This document shows, piece after piece, positions 11,335-23,506 of a DNA stretch of 64,000 nucleotides (positions within the stretch are counted from its first letter, which is position 1; each line of letters opens with the position of its first letter). Made by a program: the position numbers and the translations under genes. The DNA comes from Anastrepha obliqua (lineage: Eukaryota; Arthropoda; Insecta; Diptera; Tephritidae). A model generated the notes under the pieces. That model saw nothing but the letters and a program-made list of their open reading frames with translations, did no database searches and had not been told where the DNA came from. The DNA lies in the NCBI RefSeq assembly GCF_027943255.1, contig NC_072895.1, forward strand, positions 73,286,001 to 73,350,000. Direction: 5' to 3'.

Positions 11335-11702
11335 TACTAGTCATTCTTTAGAATATGTTGAGAGCAGTCTGATTTATTAGAGGAAAAACCACACTTAACG
11401 GTTGGTTATTCATCGATGCTTGAAAAATACGTTCCATAGTGCAAAATGGATAAACAAATTTGGTTAGTGGCTTGAAAGGCTTCAACAACTGAAGCATGTG
11501 TTTTTTTTAGTTTTTTATCTTGCATAACGACCTACTGATTGTTGTTGCATTTGTTAATTTTCGGACTGCTATGACAAAGGAGAGACTGAACGTGGTCCTA
11601 TTAGTATTGACTAAGGTAAGGTTGACTGACAAACACAAAAAATGGGGAGCACAGGCATATGTTTAGTACGCAGCTGACAAGTATGTAGGTATATATGTAA
11701 AG

Positions 11703-12240
11703 TAGGGCGACTCAAAAAGAAAGTTTGGTGCAGTTGTTATAAAAGATAGTTAGACTGTAAAACATTTCCTACTATTTCGCTTTATTTTAGTAGTTATGAA
11801 GTTTTAATGAAATAAATATCAAAAACCTTTTCAAACTCTGCTTTGAAGAGCGCAGATGAGTTAGCTAATGAATTGGAAGTAAGGTTTTTTTTTAATTTTC
11901 AGTGTAATCACTCGGAAGTGAAATTTATTTCTCACTTCGGCATAATGGCTTTACGGAAATGAAAAATTATTTTATAAATTTCCTATCAAAATGGCTTTCT
12001 ACGCTCGCCTTCCGCTGGTTGTCATCCAAAAACTTTTATATCATCTAAAAGGAAAGCGTCACTGGGGGCAAGATCCAAACTGCAGTATAAGTGGTGAATA
12101 TCTCTGACTTCTCCAGCTTTTAAGGTATTCATCTCAATCCGAGTTGTGTGATCTGGCACATTTCTATTGAAAAAAAAACACTTAACAAGCCAATGGTAGC
12201 AACTTTGAATTTTAGTTCCTTCGCGAGCCTCCTCCACTAT
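11703..12240 (-). pseudogene. mariner transposase C-terminal remnant
   Basis: On the minus strand the region reads HHLYCSLDLAPSDAFLL followed by DDIKVFG, matching the mariner signature YSPDLAPSDYHLF that contains the third catalytic Asp. The DL-APSD core is preserved. Downstream on the minus strand are non-coding bases and, at about 11703-11740, a sequence with GGCGACTCAAAAAGAAAGTT that may be the inverted terminal repeat. The 5' two thirds of the gene are absent. Confidence 0.55.
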
Positions 12241-12477
12241 TATTTACTGCACCGACTCTTGTTAAGACTCTAGATCGTGCTAACGAATTCAAGTGGGAAG
12301 TAACTTTAAAGAAAATATTTAACACAGGGATGCATAAAATACAACTATGCACATGTAATTGGTAGAATTCGATATACTGATGCAATTCATGAAGCATCAC
12401 CCAAATGAAGACGCTGAAGACTAAAGATGCTTCAAATAACTTACGGAGTATTTATCGTAGATTGGAAAATCTACACA

Positions 12478-12995
12478 GCTTTACTCCAATTTTCAAAAGC
12501 GGCTAAAAGAAGGATGTGTGCAATTATAGCCCGATCTCAAAGCTTTCTACTATATCCCAACGTTTCGAAGGAATTGTAAAGGAAAAAATGTACTTTAATT
12601 TCATTGAATCAGTTACCAACCTAAAGAATTCCGAGTCAGCTTTTCTAAAGCATTTGATAGAGTTTCTCTCACAATATTATTATGTACATAGACAATGTAT
12701 GACAATGATTGAGAGTGAACGCTCTGGACTTCTCTTTGGGCAGTATTTTAGGGCCTCTACTCTTCACATTATTTGTTAGTCATATTAGTACCTTTTTTTT
12801 CGTTTGCCAATTTTGTTCTTTCTTTTTACTCGCTCTAGAAAATGCAACATTTATCTGTATTCCTTGCCACCAATTAGCAATTGAGAGAATTGAACGTGTA
12901 CAGAAGATGCTTCTTAAATGTGCTCTTACTTACATACGTACTGTTGTTCTGATCGCCGCGTAGAGCATAGGGCCTAATTTTAGGTCGCTAAAACT
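12478..12995 (+). pseudogene. Jockey/BS-like reverse transcriptase remnant
   Basis: The plus strand shows a decayed reverse transcriptase: TPIFKSG, VCNYSPISKLSTISQRFEGI (usual YRPIS), LGSILGPLLFTLFVSHIS (usual QGS.LGPLLF) and, further on, IERIERVQKMLLKCAL, the conserved segment after the RT. The pieces lie in different frames with deletions between them, including loss of the YADD box. It is an old 5'- and internally truncated copy. Confidence 0.65.
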
Positions 12996-12999
12996 CTCA

Positions 13000-15525
13000 A
13001 ACCCTAACCCTTCCTATAATTTCCGCTTGATTTTAATTAATTTATAGACTTTCACTGTCTTTTACTTTTAGTGTAATTAAAGGGCAAATTGATAGTTCAT
13101 CACTTTCATATCCCTGTTAGAACTCTACGCAACATTTACCCTTTTCATCGTGGACTGTTTAACATGAATATGTGCGTTATGCTCCTATTTCCTGCGCACT
13201 AAGAAAATTCATCGTTCTATTCGCTTGACTTTTCGGTGCTAATGAAGAAATTTTATGAATTCTTAGACTTTTTTTTTTAATTTATTTAACTATCTTTAGT
13301 AATTTCAACTCATATTATCTTAAAGAGGTATGTAAAAACTGTTATTAGGTTTTTAGATTTTGGACTTAAAATAAAAGAAATGAAAATGAAAAATTAATAG
13401 GTTAATAAAAACCACTGACAAATCTTGTGCTGGTAACCTTTTCGTAAATTTGGTTGAAACTGATAAAAATATGTTTATAAAATATGATTTTTATGATAAA
13501 AAGTGGCTTATAAACGCGAAGTAACCAAACGTCTCGACTATTCTATGCGGAAAACTTAAAAGAATAATTCAGTGTAAAGAAAATGAAATAAAAAAATATC
13601 AAAAGCACTACGTCACCGACTATTTTCTCAAATTCTGTTACAAATACACGGCGCCGCTGTTCTCGCTTAATATTCAACGTTTGACTCTTTCGTTAGTGTC
13701 TTCGTCATCGAACCCCAATACAACAGATTCAATTCTTCTACGTCTAATTATAAAATACTACGACAATTACTGGATCGCTAATAAATAATTGTTTGAATTC
13801 ATTGAATTTGCTCCATGCTTAAAATAGTGTTTCTTCTTTTTAGCAAATATTTTGAAAGCTAATGCGGATGCGTTGCAGATATCTTATTTACTTTCCAGTC
13901 CCATTCGTCTTTCGAATTTACCCCAGGTTGCAAATTTTGCCCGTCGCTGTTCGTTGAGGGGTCTGAGCACTTGTGGTACCCAACCCACACAATTTCTTTT
14001 AAATTTTGTATTAAAATCAGTCTTTTAACTAATGTCATTTATTGAAAATTTATTTCGGCATAATTTTCTTCTTTAACAAGGAATGGGGATAATTGTTCCA
14101 GGGATAACTGTTAATGAATCAACTAAAAAAAGTGGTGTTATATACCATCGTATCAGGAACGAGATGATGTATCATCACTAAATACCTTAGTTGCTGAACT
14201 GTGAGTAATTATCATTGTCTGAATTTTCTGAAGAAATGGTTCTTCGGTTCACGGTCATTCAAGCATTATGAAGTCCTTATTTATCCAGCTTATAAAATTT
14301 TGAGGATGGAATTGAAATAACTTTTTAGATCAATCGCAAATAAACTCGGTTTTACTTCAAACACATTTTTTATGTGACACCTTAGTGTACGAGTACCTCT
14401 GATATGGTGAAAACAAATGTGGCATCACAGAAAAGGAATGCATGCATTGCATTCAGGTGAAGGAAACGCAAGTAATAAACTAACATAGCTCCATATACAT
14501 ATGCAAACACCGACGGCATGCCTGCCCGTCGCTTGCTCACATTCACACGTATGCAATATTTGTGGCAGAAGATACACTACTACAACCTAATTTTTCTTCG
14601 TATCTTGGTGCTTGTTTGCGGCATTGGTGCTGGCAAAGTCAATATTGCTTTGTTTTCGGGTATCACTTCCATGGGTAACGCTGCTGTTGTCTGTCTGAGA
14701 TTTACACTCGTCATCAATAAATTATTTGCGGACGTGCTGGGGACAATCACTCGTCGGTTTTGTTGTTGTTGCTTCGTGATGCACATATTCTAAATATTGG
14801 AGGGATCGAGATGTTGAGATATTGTGGCGATTTTGTATGCTAAGAAATTTCCGATGCATGTGGGTCAAAAGCTGTAGCACATTCGAAATAACTTTTTGAA
14901 CTCAAAGAGGTCAGTAGAAGTTCGTTGTTGGAGAATGTTTTTTAACATCTCTCTTTGTCATGTAAGTAAAAAATATACATTATTAATCGCTTCTGAACTT
15001 TGCAACCTCATTTTCTTCGAAATAATACATAAGAGTTCTAAAGCATGTCCTGTCTCTGATTCTTCTATTTTCAAGCTCAGTTGCCTTTGATGTAAACATA
15101 ATAGACAAGTTTTGTATAATTTGAGGGGTTCGTGTTAACTTTCATTCCTGTTGCCCTCCGAGTATTATCATATAATTTCTAAAAACTTTATCTATCTGCT
15201 TGTCTGACAGATTACTCTAATATTCGGCAAGGAAAAATAATCGAACTTACATACTTACATACTTTGCACATATTGCTAATGGACCTTAAATTAAAGTTTA
15301 AAATTATAATAAATAAAGAATTTTAATCATTTTGTATAATTACACTGCTATGCATGTGGCTATAGCTTCCCGAAACCCTTATTTTTCTTTCTGCTTATAT
15401 TCAGATAACTCAAGATATGAAGAGACATGCAGTTGTCGCTGCCAGATGTGCAAATTACCCCGATTTAGAAATCTCTAATTTTCTTAAGTTCGCCCGTTTA
15501 TAAGTTCGTTCATTCGTTTATAAGT
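13000..15525. other. No gene recognised
   Basis: AT-rich DNA with no recognised transposon ends or conserved protein motifs. The open frames around 14518-14793 (plus) and 14580-14786 (minus) lie in a less AT-rich block but carry no known domain. A short duplication of TTCGTTCATTCGTTTATAAG-type sequence is present near 15495-15528. Confidence 0.35.
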
Positions 15526-15529
15526 TCGC

Positions 15530-16240
15530 CGTAAATTGGAAGCATCCTTTGACGTTGCAGAATCTGTTGCAAAGCACATAAAACACGAGGAACATTCTGA
15601 TACGGATCTGCAAAATTTATTCAACAAGTGTAAGTGATTATTGATGAATACTCTTCAAAATCAATGAGGGCACATGCGAGAGAGTTTAATGTTTCTGAGA
15701 GTTTTATCCGCCGAGTTGTCCATTAAGACCTCCGGTTATGCGCAGAAGATAGCTTATGTCGGAGCAAACATGAGACCAGCGAGTTATTCTATCAAAACGC
15801 CTTCTAAATAAAATTAAACACCCTGAAGCGCCTGAAATGTTATGGTTTTTTGCTGACGAAAAAAAATGTGATCAAAACCAAAAGACCAATCGCAGAAATT
15901 ACCAGAATAACATATGCCTATGTTCCAATCCTACACAGTTTCATGTTGTCATGCACACGTAGCTTCCAGCCACTGTTATGGTTTTACATGTTGTGAGCAA
16001 CAAAAGGCATGTCATGCTACCATACTTCTTTACTCAAGGAAGTCGAGTGAAGTTTGCTGCAAAACTCTGCTCCTTCACACAAAGCGGTGGCGACACAAGA
16101 TCGGAAGCTGAAAATTCCACGACCACACAACCGCAAACTTTTGGCCGCCCAACTCTCCAGACATTAATCTTCTGGATTACTACGTTTGAGACGTATTTGA
16201 GCGTGAAATCAATAAGCATCCTCATAAAACTATTTCTTTT
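15530..16240 (+). pseudogene. maT/mariner-type transposase pseudogene
   Basis: Read across frames, the plus strand gives VIIDEYSSKSMRAHAREFNV, SESFIRRVVHE, EMLWFFADEKKCDQNQKTNR (first catalytic Asp in ADEK), then VMHT, PATVMVLHVVSNKRHVMLPY and FFTQGSRVKFAAKL. Near 16135-16180 it resembles PPNSPDINLLDYYV with the third catalytic Asp. The segment between the glycine-rich region and this motif, where the second Asp should lie, is degraded. This is the IS630-related maT/DD37D-like type, judged by motif only. No inverted repeats were found. Confidence 0.65.
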
Positions 16241-16306
16241 CTCAGGGCTGGAATTAATAAAGGGTTTTTTATTAAGAAATGTTATTTTAATATTCAGAGA
16301 AAAATG

Positions 16307-16652
16307 CTATTTTTTAATATAAATGATCGGAAGTTTAGTTTCATTATAAAAAGGAAGGTATGCTGTTAATGTTAAATGGCCACCACGATCACGCTTACAG
16401 GACAATATCCTTTTCATGAAATTTTCCATAACCGAATTGCAAAGTGCCTGCCCTATATCCTCGATAGCCTCACGAATTCTATCTTTGAGGTCTTGAATCG
16501 ACCATGGGCTGTTGGCGTAAACTTTCTCTTTCATGTGGTCCCAAAGAAAAAAGTCACAAAGTGTTAAATCACAAGATCTCGGGGGCCAACTGTGATTACC
16601 TCTTTTTTTTTTACTCTCAAGTTGTCTTCAAATACCGTACGCACCCTGTATG
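16307..16652 (-). pseudogene. IS630/Tc1-type transposase C-terminal fragment
   Basis: On the minus strand from about 16600 the sequence reads WPPRSCDLTLCDFFLWDHMK, EKVYANSPWSIQDLKDRIRE and AIEDIGQAL. It is the usual C-terminal block after the third catalytic Asp of the DUF4817-linked transposases. At 16620-16652 the minus strand begins CAGGGTGCGTACGGTATTTG with TA beyond it, which looks like a terminal inverted repeat joined directly to the C-terminal coding part. This suggests an internally deleted element. The other end is not clear. Confidence 0.6.
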
Positions 16653-17289
16653 TGTATTTATATCTGTACATAGATATATACTCGGATGAAGGACGAGGCT
16701 AACTAAAGCAAATGAAAATTGACTTTTTACATATTCTATAATTGGTCACATTTGAGACCACTTAAGTCCTTATACATTTTTTTTTCTCTGTTTTTTTTTC
16801 AGTGTCCCTTCAAAAAGAAAAAAACGTGTGTGAAGCTGGTAGAGGGTTAATAAGTTCCAATAAACTTATCTTTGTTAAAAGCACTCCACATGAAATTAAA
16901 TAATATTTATATGATCTTTACATTTCGTAAGGTATATCTTGGCGGATATAATTCTTTGGTCGACTTCGCCAAAAGCCGTTGCTAGACGATTGTTATTTTA
17001 TTTTATTTTATTTTTGGTATTGTATAGTGTTATATATGAATACAATTTAAATTTACAATAAATAACCAAGTTCTTTTATAATGTGTTTCCTGAGTAGATT
17101 TATTCATTACTATTTGTGAGCTTTCTTCCAACTTAGTTCTCTGAATTATGAACTACTAGGCACAGTTAAAAACGCAACCTTCTTGGAACTTAAGAATGTT
17201 ATCCTAAAGTAGTAACTATTACTACCGAGTGCGCCGAGTATGTTTATGCTTGATTTTGATGTGCACCGAGAGCGTGTTTTTTTCTAGCA
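16653..17289. other. No gene recognised
   Basis: AT-rich sequence including a TTTTATTTTATTTTATTTTT run near 16992-17012. No coding motif or element terminus was recognised. Confidence 0.35.
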
Positions 17290-17462
17290 GCGGTCACACT
17301 CCTCAGCAGGCGATGAAAAACATTCAAGTGTGTTTTTGCTATGGAAAATTCTATCACAAATGTCTACTGTTCGGAGGCAGTGTATAAAACAGTGGGCGTT
17401 GCTTCTTTTGTGGACCACCATAAAACATACACCACAAATTGAGAGATAAACTTCGCCTAATA
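17290..17462 (+). repeat. Diverged SINE copy, plus strand
   Basis: The sequence follows the SINE body in the sense orientation: CTCAGCAGGCGATGAAAAAC, TTCAAGTGTGTTTTTGC, CTGTTCGGAGGCAGTG, ACATACACCACAAATTGAGA and AACTTCGCC (consensus CTCGGCC). It stops at the TA where the DNA transposon at 17463 begins. That transposon therefore appears to have landed near the 3' end of an older SINE. The tRNA-like head is not recognisable. Confidence 0.6.
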
Positions 17463-18295
17463 TAGGGTGGGCCATGCAAAATTTGCTTTTTGAATCGGCT
17501 ATAAAAAAACCAATATTTTTTCAAACTTTTTTTTTATAATATTTTGAAGATTGAACATTGTCATTTATGAATGAAAAATAATATCGTTCAAATGACTGCC
17601 ACGACTGGCTTTACAGTAGGCCATTCGATCAACCCAATTTTTAAGCACATTTTCGATTGATTGGGCTCCAATTTCATGAATGGCAACTTCGATTTCGTGT
17701 TTTAAAGCATCAATCGTCTCTGGATGGTTCGCATAGCATTTGTCCTTAACGGCTCCCCACAAAAAATAGTCCAACGGGCTTAAATCACAGCTCCGAAGCG
17801 GCCAATTGATATCGGAATTTCGGCTGATTATTCGGTTTTCAAAAACAGTAGCCAAAAGTTCGAGTGTAACATTGGCAGTGTGACAAGTTGCCAAATGTCG
17901 TCCATGTCATCCTCTTCATTTTCTGTAACCGCGGCTCCTCGCTCATTTTCGAAAAAAATGGCCCTATGATGCTCCCAGACCGAAAACCGCACCAAACAGT
18001 GACTCGTAGTAGATGCATTTGCTTCTCTACAGTAACGTGTGGATTTTCTAAGCCCCAAATCCGACAATTTTGCTTATTGACGTAGCTACCGATGTGAAAA
18101 TCAGAAAAGAAGAAGAAGACTCACAACTTTGGAAGTAGGTTTTCAATATTTCCCAATTTTGTTCTAGCGTATAGCGTCCCATTTCGTAAATGTCAAACCT
18201 TTAAGTAAATTATGAACACATTTGACATGTCATTTGTGTTACCGTTCTCAAAACAATAGGGGGTTCAAAAAGCAAACGCTATATGGCCCACCCTG
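17463..18295 (-). mobile_element. TA-flanked IS630/Tc1-type transposon with decayed transposase
   Basis: The 833-bp element has terminal inverted repeats TAGGGTGGGCCATGCAAAAT / ATATGGCCCACCCTG with flanking TA (17461-17462, 18296-18297). Inside, close to each end, GCTTTTTGAA and TTCAAAAAGC extend the inverted repeat. The minus strand encodes the second half of a transposase in two frames: SDLGLRKSTRYCREAN, then FFENERGAAVTENE and the C-terminal frame 17565-17894. The N-terminal helix-turn-helix and first catalytic region are deleted. Confidence 0.85.
17565..18067 (-). pseudogene. IS630/Tc1-type transposase, C-terminal half
   Basis: Two overlapping minus-strand frames make up the remnant. 17828-18067 holds a degraded middle region. 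17565-17894 holds MATCHTANVTLELLATVFEN (normally preceded by the second catalytic Asp in QQDG), WPLRSCDLSPLDYFLWGAVK (third catalytic Asp) and a helical C terminus ending in HLNDIIFHS. The second Asp is lost: the bases before ATCHTA read as a frame-shifted segment. The family cuts at TA. Confidence 0.75.
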
Positions 18296-18297
18296 TA

Positions 18298-19457
18298 CCA
18301 CCCTTTCAAGAATGTTTTCTAATGCATATTTCTTCTTATGTAAATATTTTAAAATTTTATATGTAAATATAGAACATAAAATATAGAAAAGGAAAATTCA
18401 CGTATGAAATTTTAAATATCTGCACTGAAACTTTTATTTTTTGTTCCTCATTCCGGCCACCTTTTTATCTTGCATTCGAAGAGCCCTTTCTCCAGGGTAT
18501 CACATGTACATCACTATGAATGCACCCTGCCAGTGCGGAGCAAGTCTGCTTTGCACCGACGCAACCACAAGAGAAACAACAATATAACAGTTGCAATCAG
18601 CTTTAAGCACAGACTTTTGGGAATTATTTCCGGTAAAAGTAAATTTTCCAAAGCATTAAGTATGCAATGTGTGTGCGATGTAAAGTGTTGTTGTGATGCA
18701 CCAAAACATCACCATGAGAACACACTTGACTTCTGCAATTGTGTGCAGAAACTTTGAAATACAAACATATGTTCAACAACTATAGTTGCTCTTGATTTTT
18801 CTTCCATACCAGCGACGCTTTTATTTTATATACTGGCGGCAATAACTAAAAACCAGGGATTTTGTAGGGATATAAAGAGAGAAGTAAGAATACGAGTATT
18901 TCTATATCATTAGAAATAGAGCAGTTAGGGGTTGGCATTCGTGCAGACCTACGTGCCATATTAAAACGAAAGCAAGAAAAGAAATCTTCTCTTCCGCAAG
19001 TTACAGTTATAGCTACGGTACCTATAATTGCAGCAGTAGAGGTCCAGAATTGCCTAGAAATCACCACCTGCGTTATGTACACATACTTAACTGAAAAGCA
19101 GGAAGTCTTTTAGCGGCATTAAAACACATGTTGCAACTGTAATCAACTTGGCGGCAGTGCTTTTGGTGATCCCTAGCAGTTTGCTGACCACCGAATTTGT
19201 ATTATTTCGCAGTAAAAGCTGCTGATTTGCTTTTGTGAGATGTGTTGTGTGTCTTCAAAAACCGGAAAGTAATAAAAACATGAAAAATAAAGGGTACATA
19301 AATAAAATACCATCATGGCAATTGGTGAGCGGGCAGAATTTTATTTGCTTCTTTGTGTTGCTGCCAATGTGGTTACTCCACAATCTGGTTGTAAGTGCAT
19401 CTTAATACAGAGTACGAGCAAAAGTTGCACGCATTCATAAATGTGTTACGGTTAATA
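18298..19457. other. No gene recognised
   Basis: No transposon termini or protein motifs were recognised. Open frames at 18470-18757 (plus) and 18846-19082 (minus) show no known domain and are probably chance. Confidence 0.35.
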
Positions 19458-20578
19458 CAGGGTCCGGCACACGAAGTGTAACCGACTTCAGACCGCTCGC
19501 GCAGCTGAGGCACGGGCATCAGCTGTCTGTTAGTTGGCTAAATGAAAGTTCAGAGTATTGTTTACAAGCGCGTGGAAGCATTTTGCCGAGAGTAAACGCG
19601 AAAAAAGAAAATCAGTAATGGATTTCAAATGTAATAGTGTGATTGTACTATATTTGGCTCACACCCAGCAATTGTTCGTGAACTCGAGCACATTAAGCAC
19701 CTTCACTCGCTACAATGATACTGGTAGCATGACGAAACGGTGGTATCAAAAGACTGCAACGTCTCGTGAAATGGTTCACAAAGTGAAGAAGCGGCTTGAG
19801 CGAAATCAACGACGAAGTGCCAATCAAATGGCGAAATAAAAGAAAGATCTGACCGTAGCATACACCGCATGCTTAAAAATGATCTCAAAGTCAGCCTTAC
19901 AGCCTTACAATATCCAAAAGGCGCATAATCTCACACCAAAGAAGCAACATGTCAGACTTGAGATTTCTGACGAGAAAATTTTTGAAATTAACCAATTCGT
20001 AAACTCTCAAAACGATAGGGTTTATTTGACCGACCGTTCGTACGATAATTTGAGTCATCGAGGCAGCACCCGCCCCAGGTAATGGTTTGCGCGAAATATT
20101 ATCGTGAAAGTATTCTGGAGGTTGCGTTGAAGCCTTGGGCAGACAAATATTTCGGTGGCAGACCATAGACGCTTTAACAAGACTTACAAAGCTCCAGCGA
20201 ACCAAGAATGACTAAAAAAAAGGTTTCGAACTTCTTAACGTCCACACAATGGGTTTGAAATCCACCAGACGCGAATCCGTTGGATTATTCTCTTTGGGGT
20301 ATGTTGGGGAGCAAGTTCCGAACTAAAACGTTTATCAGCCTCGAGGTGCTGAAAAAAGGCATTGTCTGCAAGTGGGCCAAAATACCTGCAACTCACATTC
20401 GTGTTTGAACGTTTCAAGGCCATAGTCAGGGCAAAAAGTAGTTACATCGAGAAAAGGTAAATTGATTCTTAATTTTGTATTATTTCCACACATTTTTAAC
20501 TTTGAATTGAATAAAAGTAATTTTCCAAACAAAATTTATGGCCTTTTTAATCGGTTACACTTCGAGTGCCGGATCCTG
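19458..20578 (+). mobile_element. maT/mariner-type transposon with complete ends
   Basis: The 1121-bp element starts CAGGGTCCGGCACACGAAGT and ends in the reverse complement of CAGGATCCGGCACTCGAAGT; both continue with GTAACCGA, giving inverted repeats of about 28 bp. TA flanks both sides (19456-19457, 20579-20580). The plus-strand transposase gene inside is broken by many frame changes and stops. A related, end-truncated copy lies at 22766-23506. Confidence 0.85.
19558..20460 (+). pseudogene. maT/mariner-type transposase pseudogene
   Basis: In order, the plus strand shows a helix-turn-helix region (RYNDTGSMTKR, TATSREMVHKVKKRLERNQR, RSANQMAK), then ISDEKIFEINQFVNSQNDRV with the first catalytic Asp, YLTDRSYDNLSHRGSTRPR, and a heavily frame-shifted C-terminal part near 20220-20430 (TRIRWIILFGVC region, usually DANPLDY). 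The QQDSAP motif with the second catalytic Asp falls in a deleted stretch around 20150. Stops and frameshifts rule out activity. Confidence 0.75.
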
Positions 20579-21295
20579 TACAAGCCCGTGCATCTGTAAA
20601 TGTAAGTGGAATTGTACGCATAACAATCAAAAGCGCCGACTGGCCAGCATTAAGTCGTTGGCGTATAATGGAAGTGGTTGGGGCACAGGTTGAGGCATTG
20701 CTGCCGCCATCTGACACGTTAATGTAGTTGGCAGTTTATGCTGCTGTTGTGGTGACCAACCACAGCTTTCGTTCATACTCGCATGTTTTTTGCCATCCTT
20801 ATTAAATTTGTGGCAGTTTTTGCTGTTATAACTGTTGTCGACGTTACACATGCTTGCTGTCATGTCCTTCGCACAATAAACCTGCAACAAGCGGGATACC
20901 TACGAGCTCTTTTCATTCCGAAAAGGGTGAGAAAGAACCTTTCCTTGCGCTTAAATGCTGTAATGAAACAAAGAACCAAAAACAGATTAAATAGTTTTTT
21001 ATTGAGTCTTTGATTAGTTATTTTATTAGATATCACTTTTTCACTCACTTTACTTCAAATTATTGTATCTCCAACAAACATCTTGCACATTGCGAAAAAA
21101 ATTGTTTGCTTTAGTATTTTTATTCTTTCTGTCGCACTCGTACAAACTTGATCAATTCAGTGATTTCTGGTCTGGTATTACCAGCAACTCTCATAAGTAC
21201 TGCTGTATCGGCAGAGCAGTATGCTCGACTTTTCGCCTCATAGCTACCATACACTTACGTAGTAAACACTTCTCTACTATCTACCACTTTCCCCG
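20579..21295. other. No gene recognised
   Basis: This block is less AT-rich than average, with short CTGCTGTTGT-type runs. Open frames near 20627-21048 carry no known motif. It might be conserved host non-coding sequence. Confidence 0.3.
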
Positions 21296-21299
21296 CGGA

Positions 21300-22445
21300 A
21301 CACACTCGACTGGTTAGGTCATAGGCTGCCAAATAATGTTGATATCTACGAAATTTCGAGCATGAAATCTATAATATTTTCTGCGTTCAAGGTTTTAAAG
21401 GCTTCGGAAGAAAAGCGAGGGCATTGGAACAAGACATGATCAAAATCTACTTTTCCCTCCGTGCAGATTGGGCAATTGGGAAATTGTCATGGTCAAATCT
21501 ATGGAAGCACGTTTGAAATACTCTGTGCCCTGAAAGGAAGTGCCTTAGATAGTAGTTTGTTAGGTACCCTTAGTTGATCTGTGGGCGATAGAGCGACGCC
21601 TTTCTTCTGCTGCAATATCTTTACGCCTTCCACTCCCTTCCAGTTCGTATAGTCTTATATAAACCTCTGCATTTCTTTTACAAAAATGTCTACCGAGATT
21701 AGTTCTGCAATGGCGAAGGAAGCGTCATCGGAAATTGTATGGTAGACGCAGACCGCTAAGCCGATAGATGGCTATTAGATTGCATCAGATCGATGAGGTG
21801 TACAAAAGGGACGAGCTTCGAACTGAGATCAGAACTGCACACTCGATGGCTTGGTGTTTTTATAGTTTAAGCGAGTATCAATCATCACTCCAAGGTATTT
21901 GATAGCGGATTTTGAATTGATCGTTATAATCTCAATATTTACCTGCATTAATTATATTGCTTTCCTGCTGCTTATTATGACTACCTCAGTTCTGTGCTCA
22001 GCTAATTCCAGGTTCATGGACACCAACCAAGCATTGATCCTACTTATTGTTCCTGGTAATCATTTCAATTTCTTCGATGTGTTTACTTTGTTGTGCCGAC
22101 CACTTGTCAGACGTTGTACTCCTCAATGCTTTTGCCACTTCTAAGCCTCTGTTTACGGTCCGAAAAATAGCTTCCTGTTTTTCTGGTGATATAACTTGGC
22201 ACCCCTACATTTACAAGGTTTTTTAGTATACGCTGCCAGCTAGCTGTGTTAAACAATTTTTTTAACGCCCTGATCTACCATAGCACGATGGATAAAATAC
22301 CTTTGTCCTCTGAAAAAGATGATAACCTGTCCTAAATAATTCTCTCAAGAATTTCTCCCATGGTGTCTAGTAAGCATATCGGTCGGTAAGACACGGGTTG
22401 CCCTTTCGTAAACGCTGGCGAATTTTTCGCGAGCATTTCCTACCC
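21300..22445 (-). pseudogene. R1-like non-LTR retrotransposon remnant
   Basis: Reading the minus strand from 22400 downward gives SYRPICLLDTMGEILERII (reverse transcriptase), then a region with large deletions, then SAIKYLGVMIDTRLNYKN (the conserved block after the RT active site) and finally PNCPICTEGKVDFDHVLFQC with PRFSSEAF, a C-terminal CxxC...H...C knuckle. This order and wording fit the R1 clade. The YADD box is lost in a deletion and several stops are present. R1 elements often target rDNA; this copy is an off-target remnant. Confidence 0.7.
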
Positions 22446-22479
22446 TCCCACATCATCTAAACCACTGCTATCAGAAAAA

Positions 22480-22608
22480 CACATTGAGGAACAACAAAAA
22501 AAAAGAAAATGGCGTCACAGTATTGGCCTGACCTTCCCAGTCCGCAGCCGCCAACTCCATTGAAAATGTGTGGGGAACTATGAAAACGCATCTTGCCGGA
22601 ATATATAT
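22480..22608 (+). pseudogene. Tc1-like transposase C-terminal fragment
   Basis: A plus-strand segment near 22548-22600 reads NSIENVWGTMKTHLAG, the ENVWG motif with the catalytic Glu of Tc1-like transposases. The preceding bases (WPDLPSP / DWPSQS) are a shifted form of the conserved tryptophan-proline segment. A minus-strand SINE has inserted immediately after it at 22609. Confidence 0.6.
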
Positions 22609-22765
22609 AATTGGCGCGTACACCCTTTTTGGGTGTTTGGCAGAGCTCCTCCTCCTATTTGTGGTGTGCGCCTTGATGTTGTTTCACAAATGGAGGGACC
22701 TACAGTTTCAAGCCGACTCCGAACGGCAGATATTTTTTTGAGGAGCTTTTTCATGGGCGACCGCT
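22609..22765 (-). repeat. SINE copy lacking its tRNA head
   Basis: It carries the clearest SINE 3' end: AATTGGCGCG (22609-22618), a 17-nt hairpin ACACCC/GGGTGT, then TTTGGCAGAG (22636-22645), followed by the body. The body has an internal deletion around 22750, and the copy ends at GACCGCT, abutting a maT-like transposon remnant. The A and B boxes are missing, as expected after 5' truncation during reverse transcription or after later deletion. Confidence 0.8.
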
Positions 22766-23506
22766 GAAAATATCGCAAGACAGCATTCGACGCATATTGA
22801 AAAATGAGGTCAAGGTCAAGGCTTACAAGTTCCAAAAAGCACACGATCTTTTACCCCAGCAAAAAAAAAGTTCGGTGCGAAAGAGCAAAGCAGCTGTTGC
22901 GCTTGCACGAACGTGGCGAATTTCCTAACATTGTGTTTTCTGATGAAAAAATTTCCCAATTGAGCAGTTCATAAACAGTCAAAACGATCGTGTTTACTTG
23001 ACCGAACGCTCATACGAGAACTTGAGCCTACGTATGGCCACTCGAAGCAATTTTCCATCGCAAGTAATGGTTCGGGCCGCAGTGACCGCTGATGGACGCT
23101 CTCCAATGTTTTAGAAGTTGCTTTAGAGCCGTGGCCACTCGGCACCGTCTCATAAAGCTCGTGTGAACCAAGAATGGTTAAAAAATCATGTTCCACACTT
23201 CATTTCGTCCACACAATGGCTTTCGAATTCGCCAGACACAAATGCGATGGACTATTCCATCTGGTCCATTTTGGAGAGCAAGGTGAGAACTAAAAAATAT
23301 GCCAGTATGGATGCGCTGAAAAAAGTGATTATACGAGAATGGGCCAAAATACCTCAAGATCACATTCGTGCAGCATGCAACTAATTTTTTGATCGTTTGA
23401 AGGCTATAGTCAAGGCAAAAGGTGATCATATCGAGCTAATCAATAAACACTAATTTCACACAAAAAAGTTAAGGTGTTTTGAATAGGTAACACTTCATAT
23501 CGTTCA
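22766..23506 (+). pseudogene. maT/mariner-type transposase, second family copy
   Basis: It begins in mid-gene (DSIRRILKNEVKVKAYKFQK) and continues with RLHERGEFPNIVFSDEKIS (first catalytic Asp), a frame-shifted middle, and QEWLKNHVPHFISSTQWLSN, SPDTNAMDYSIWSILESKV in 23163-23384. The usual NPLDY at the third catalytic Asp reads NAMDY, so that Asp is retained. The region of the second Asp (QQDSAP) is missing between about 23130 and 23160. The sequence after the stop, AGGTAACACTTCATAT, resembles the inverted repeat of the element at 19458, but the terminal bases are lost. Confidence 0.75.
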
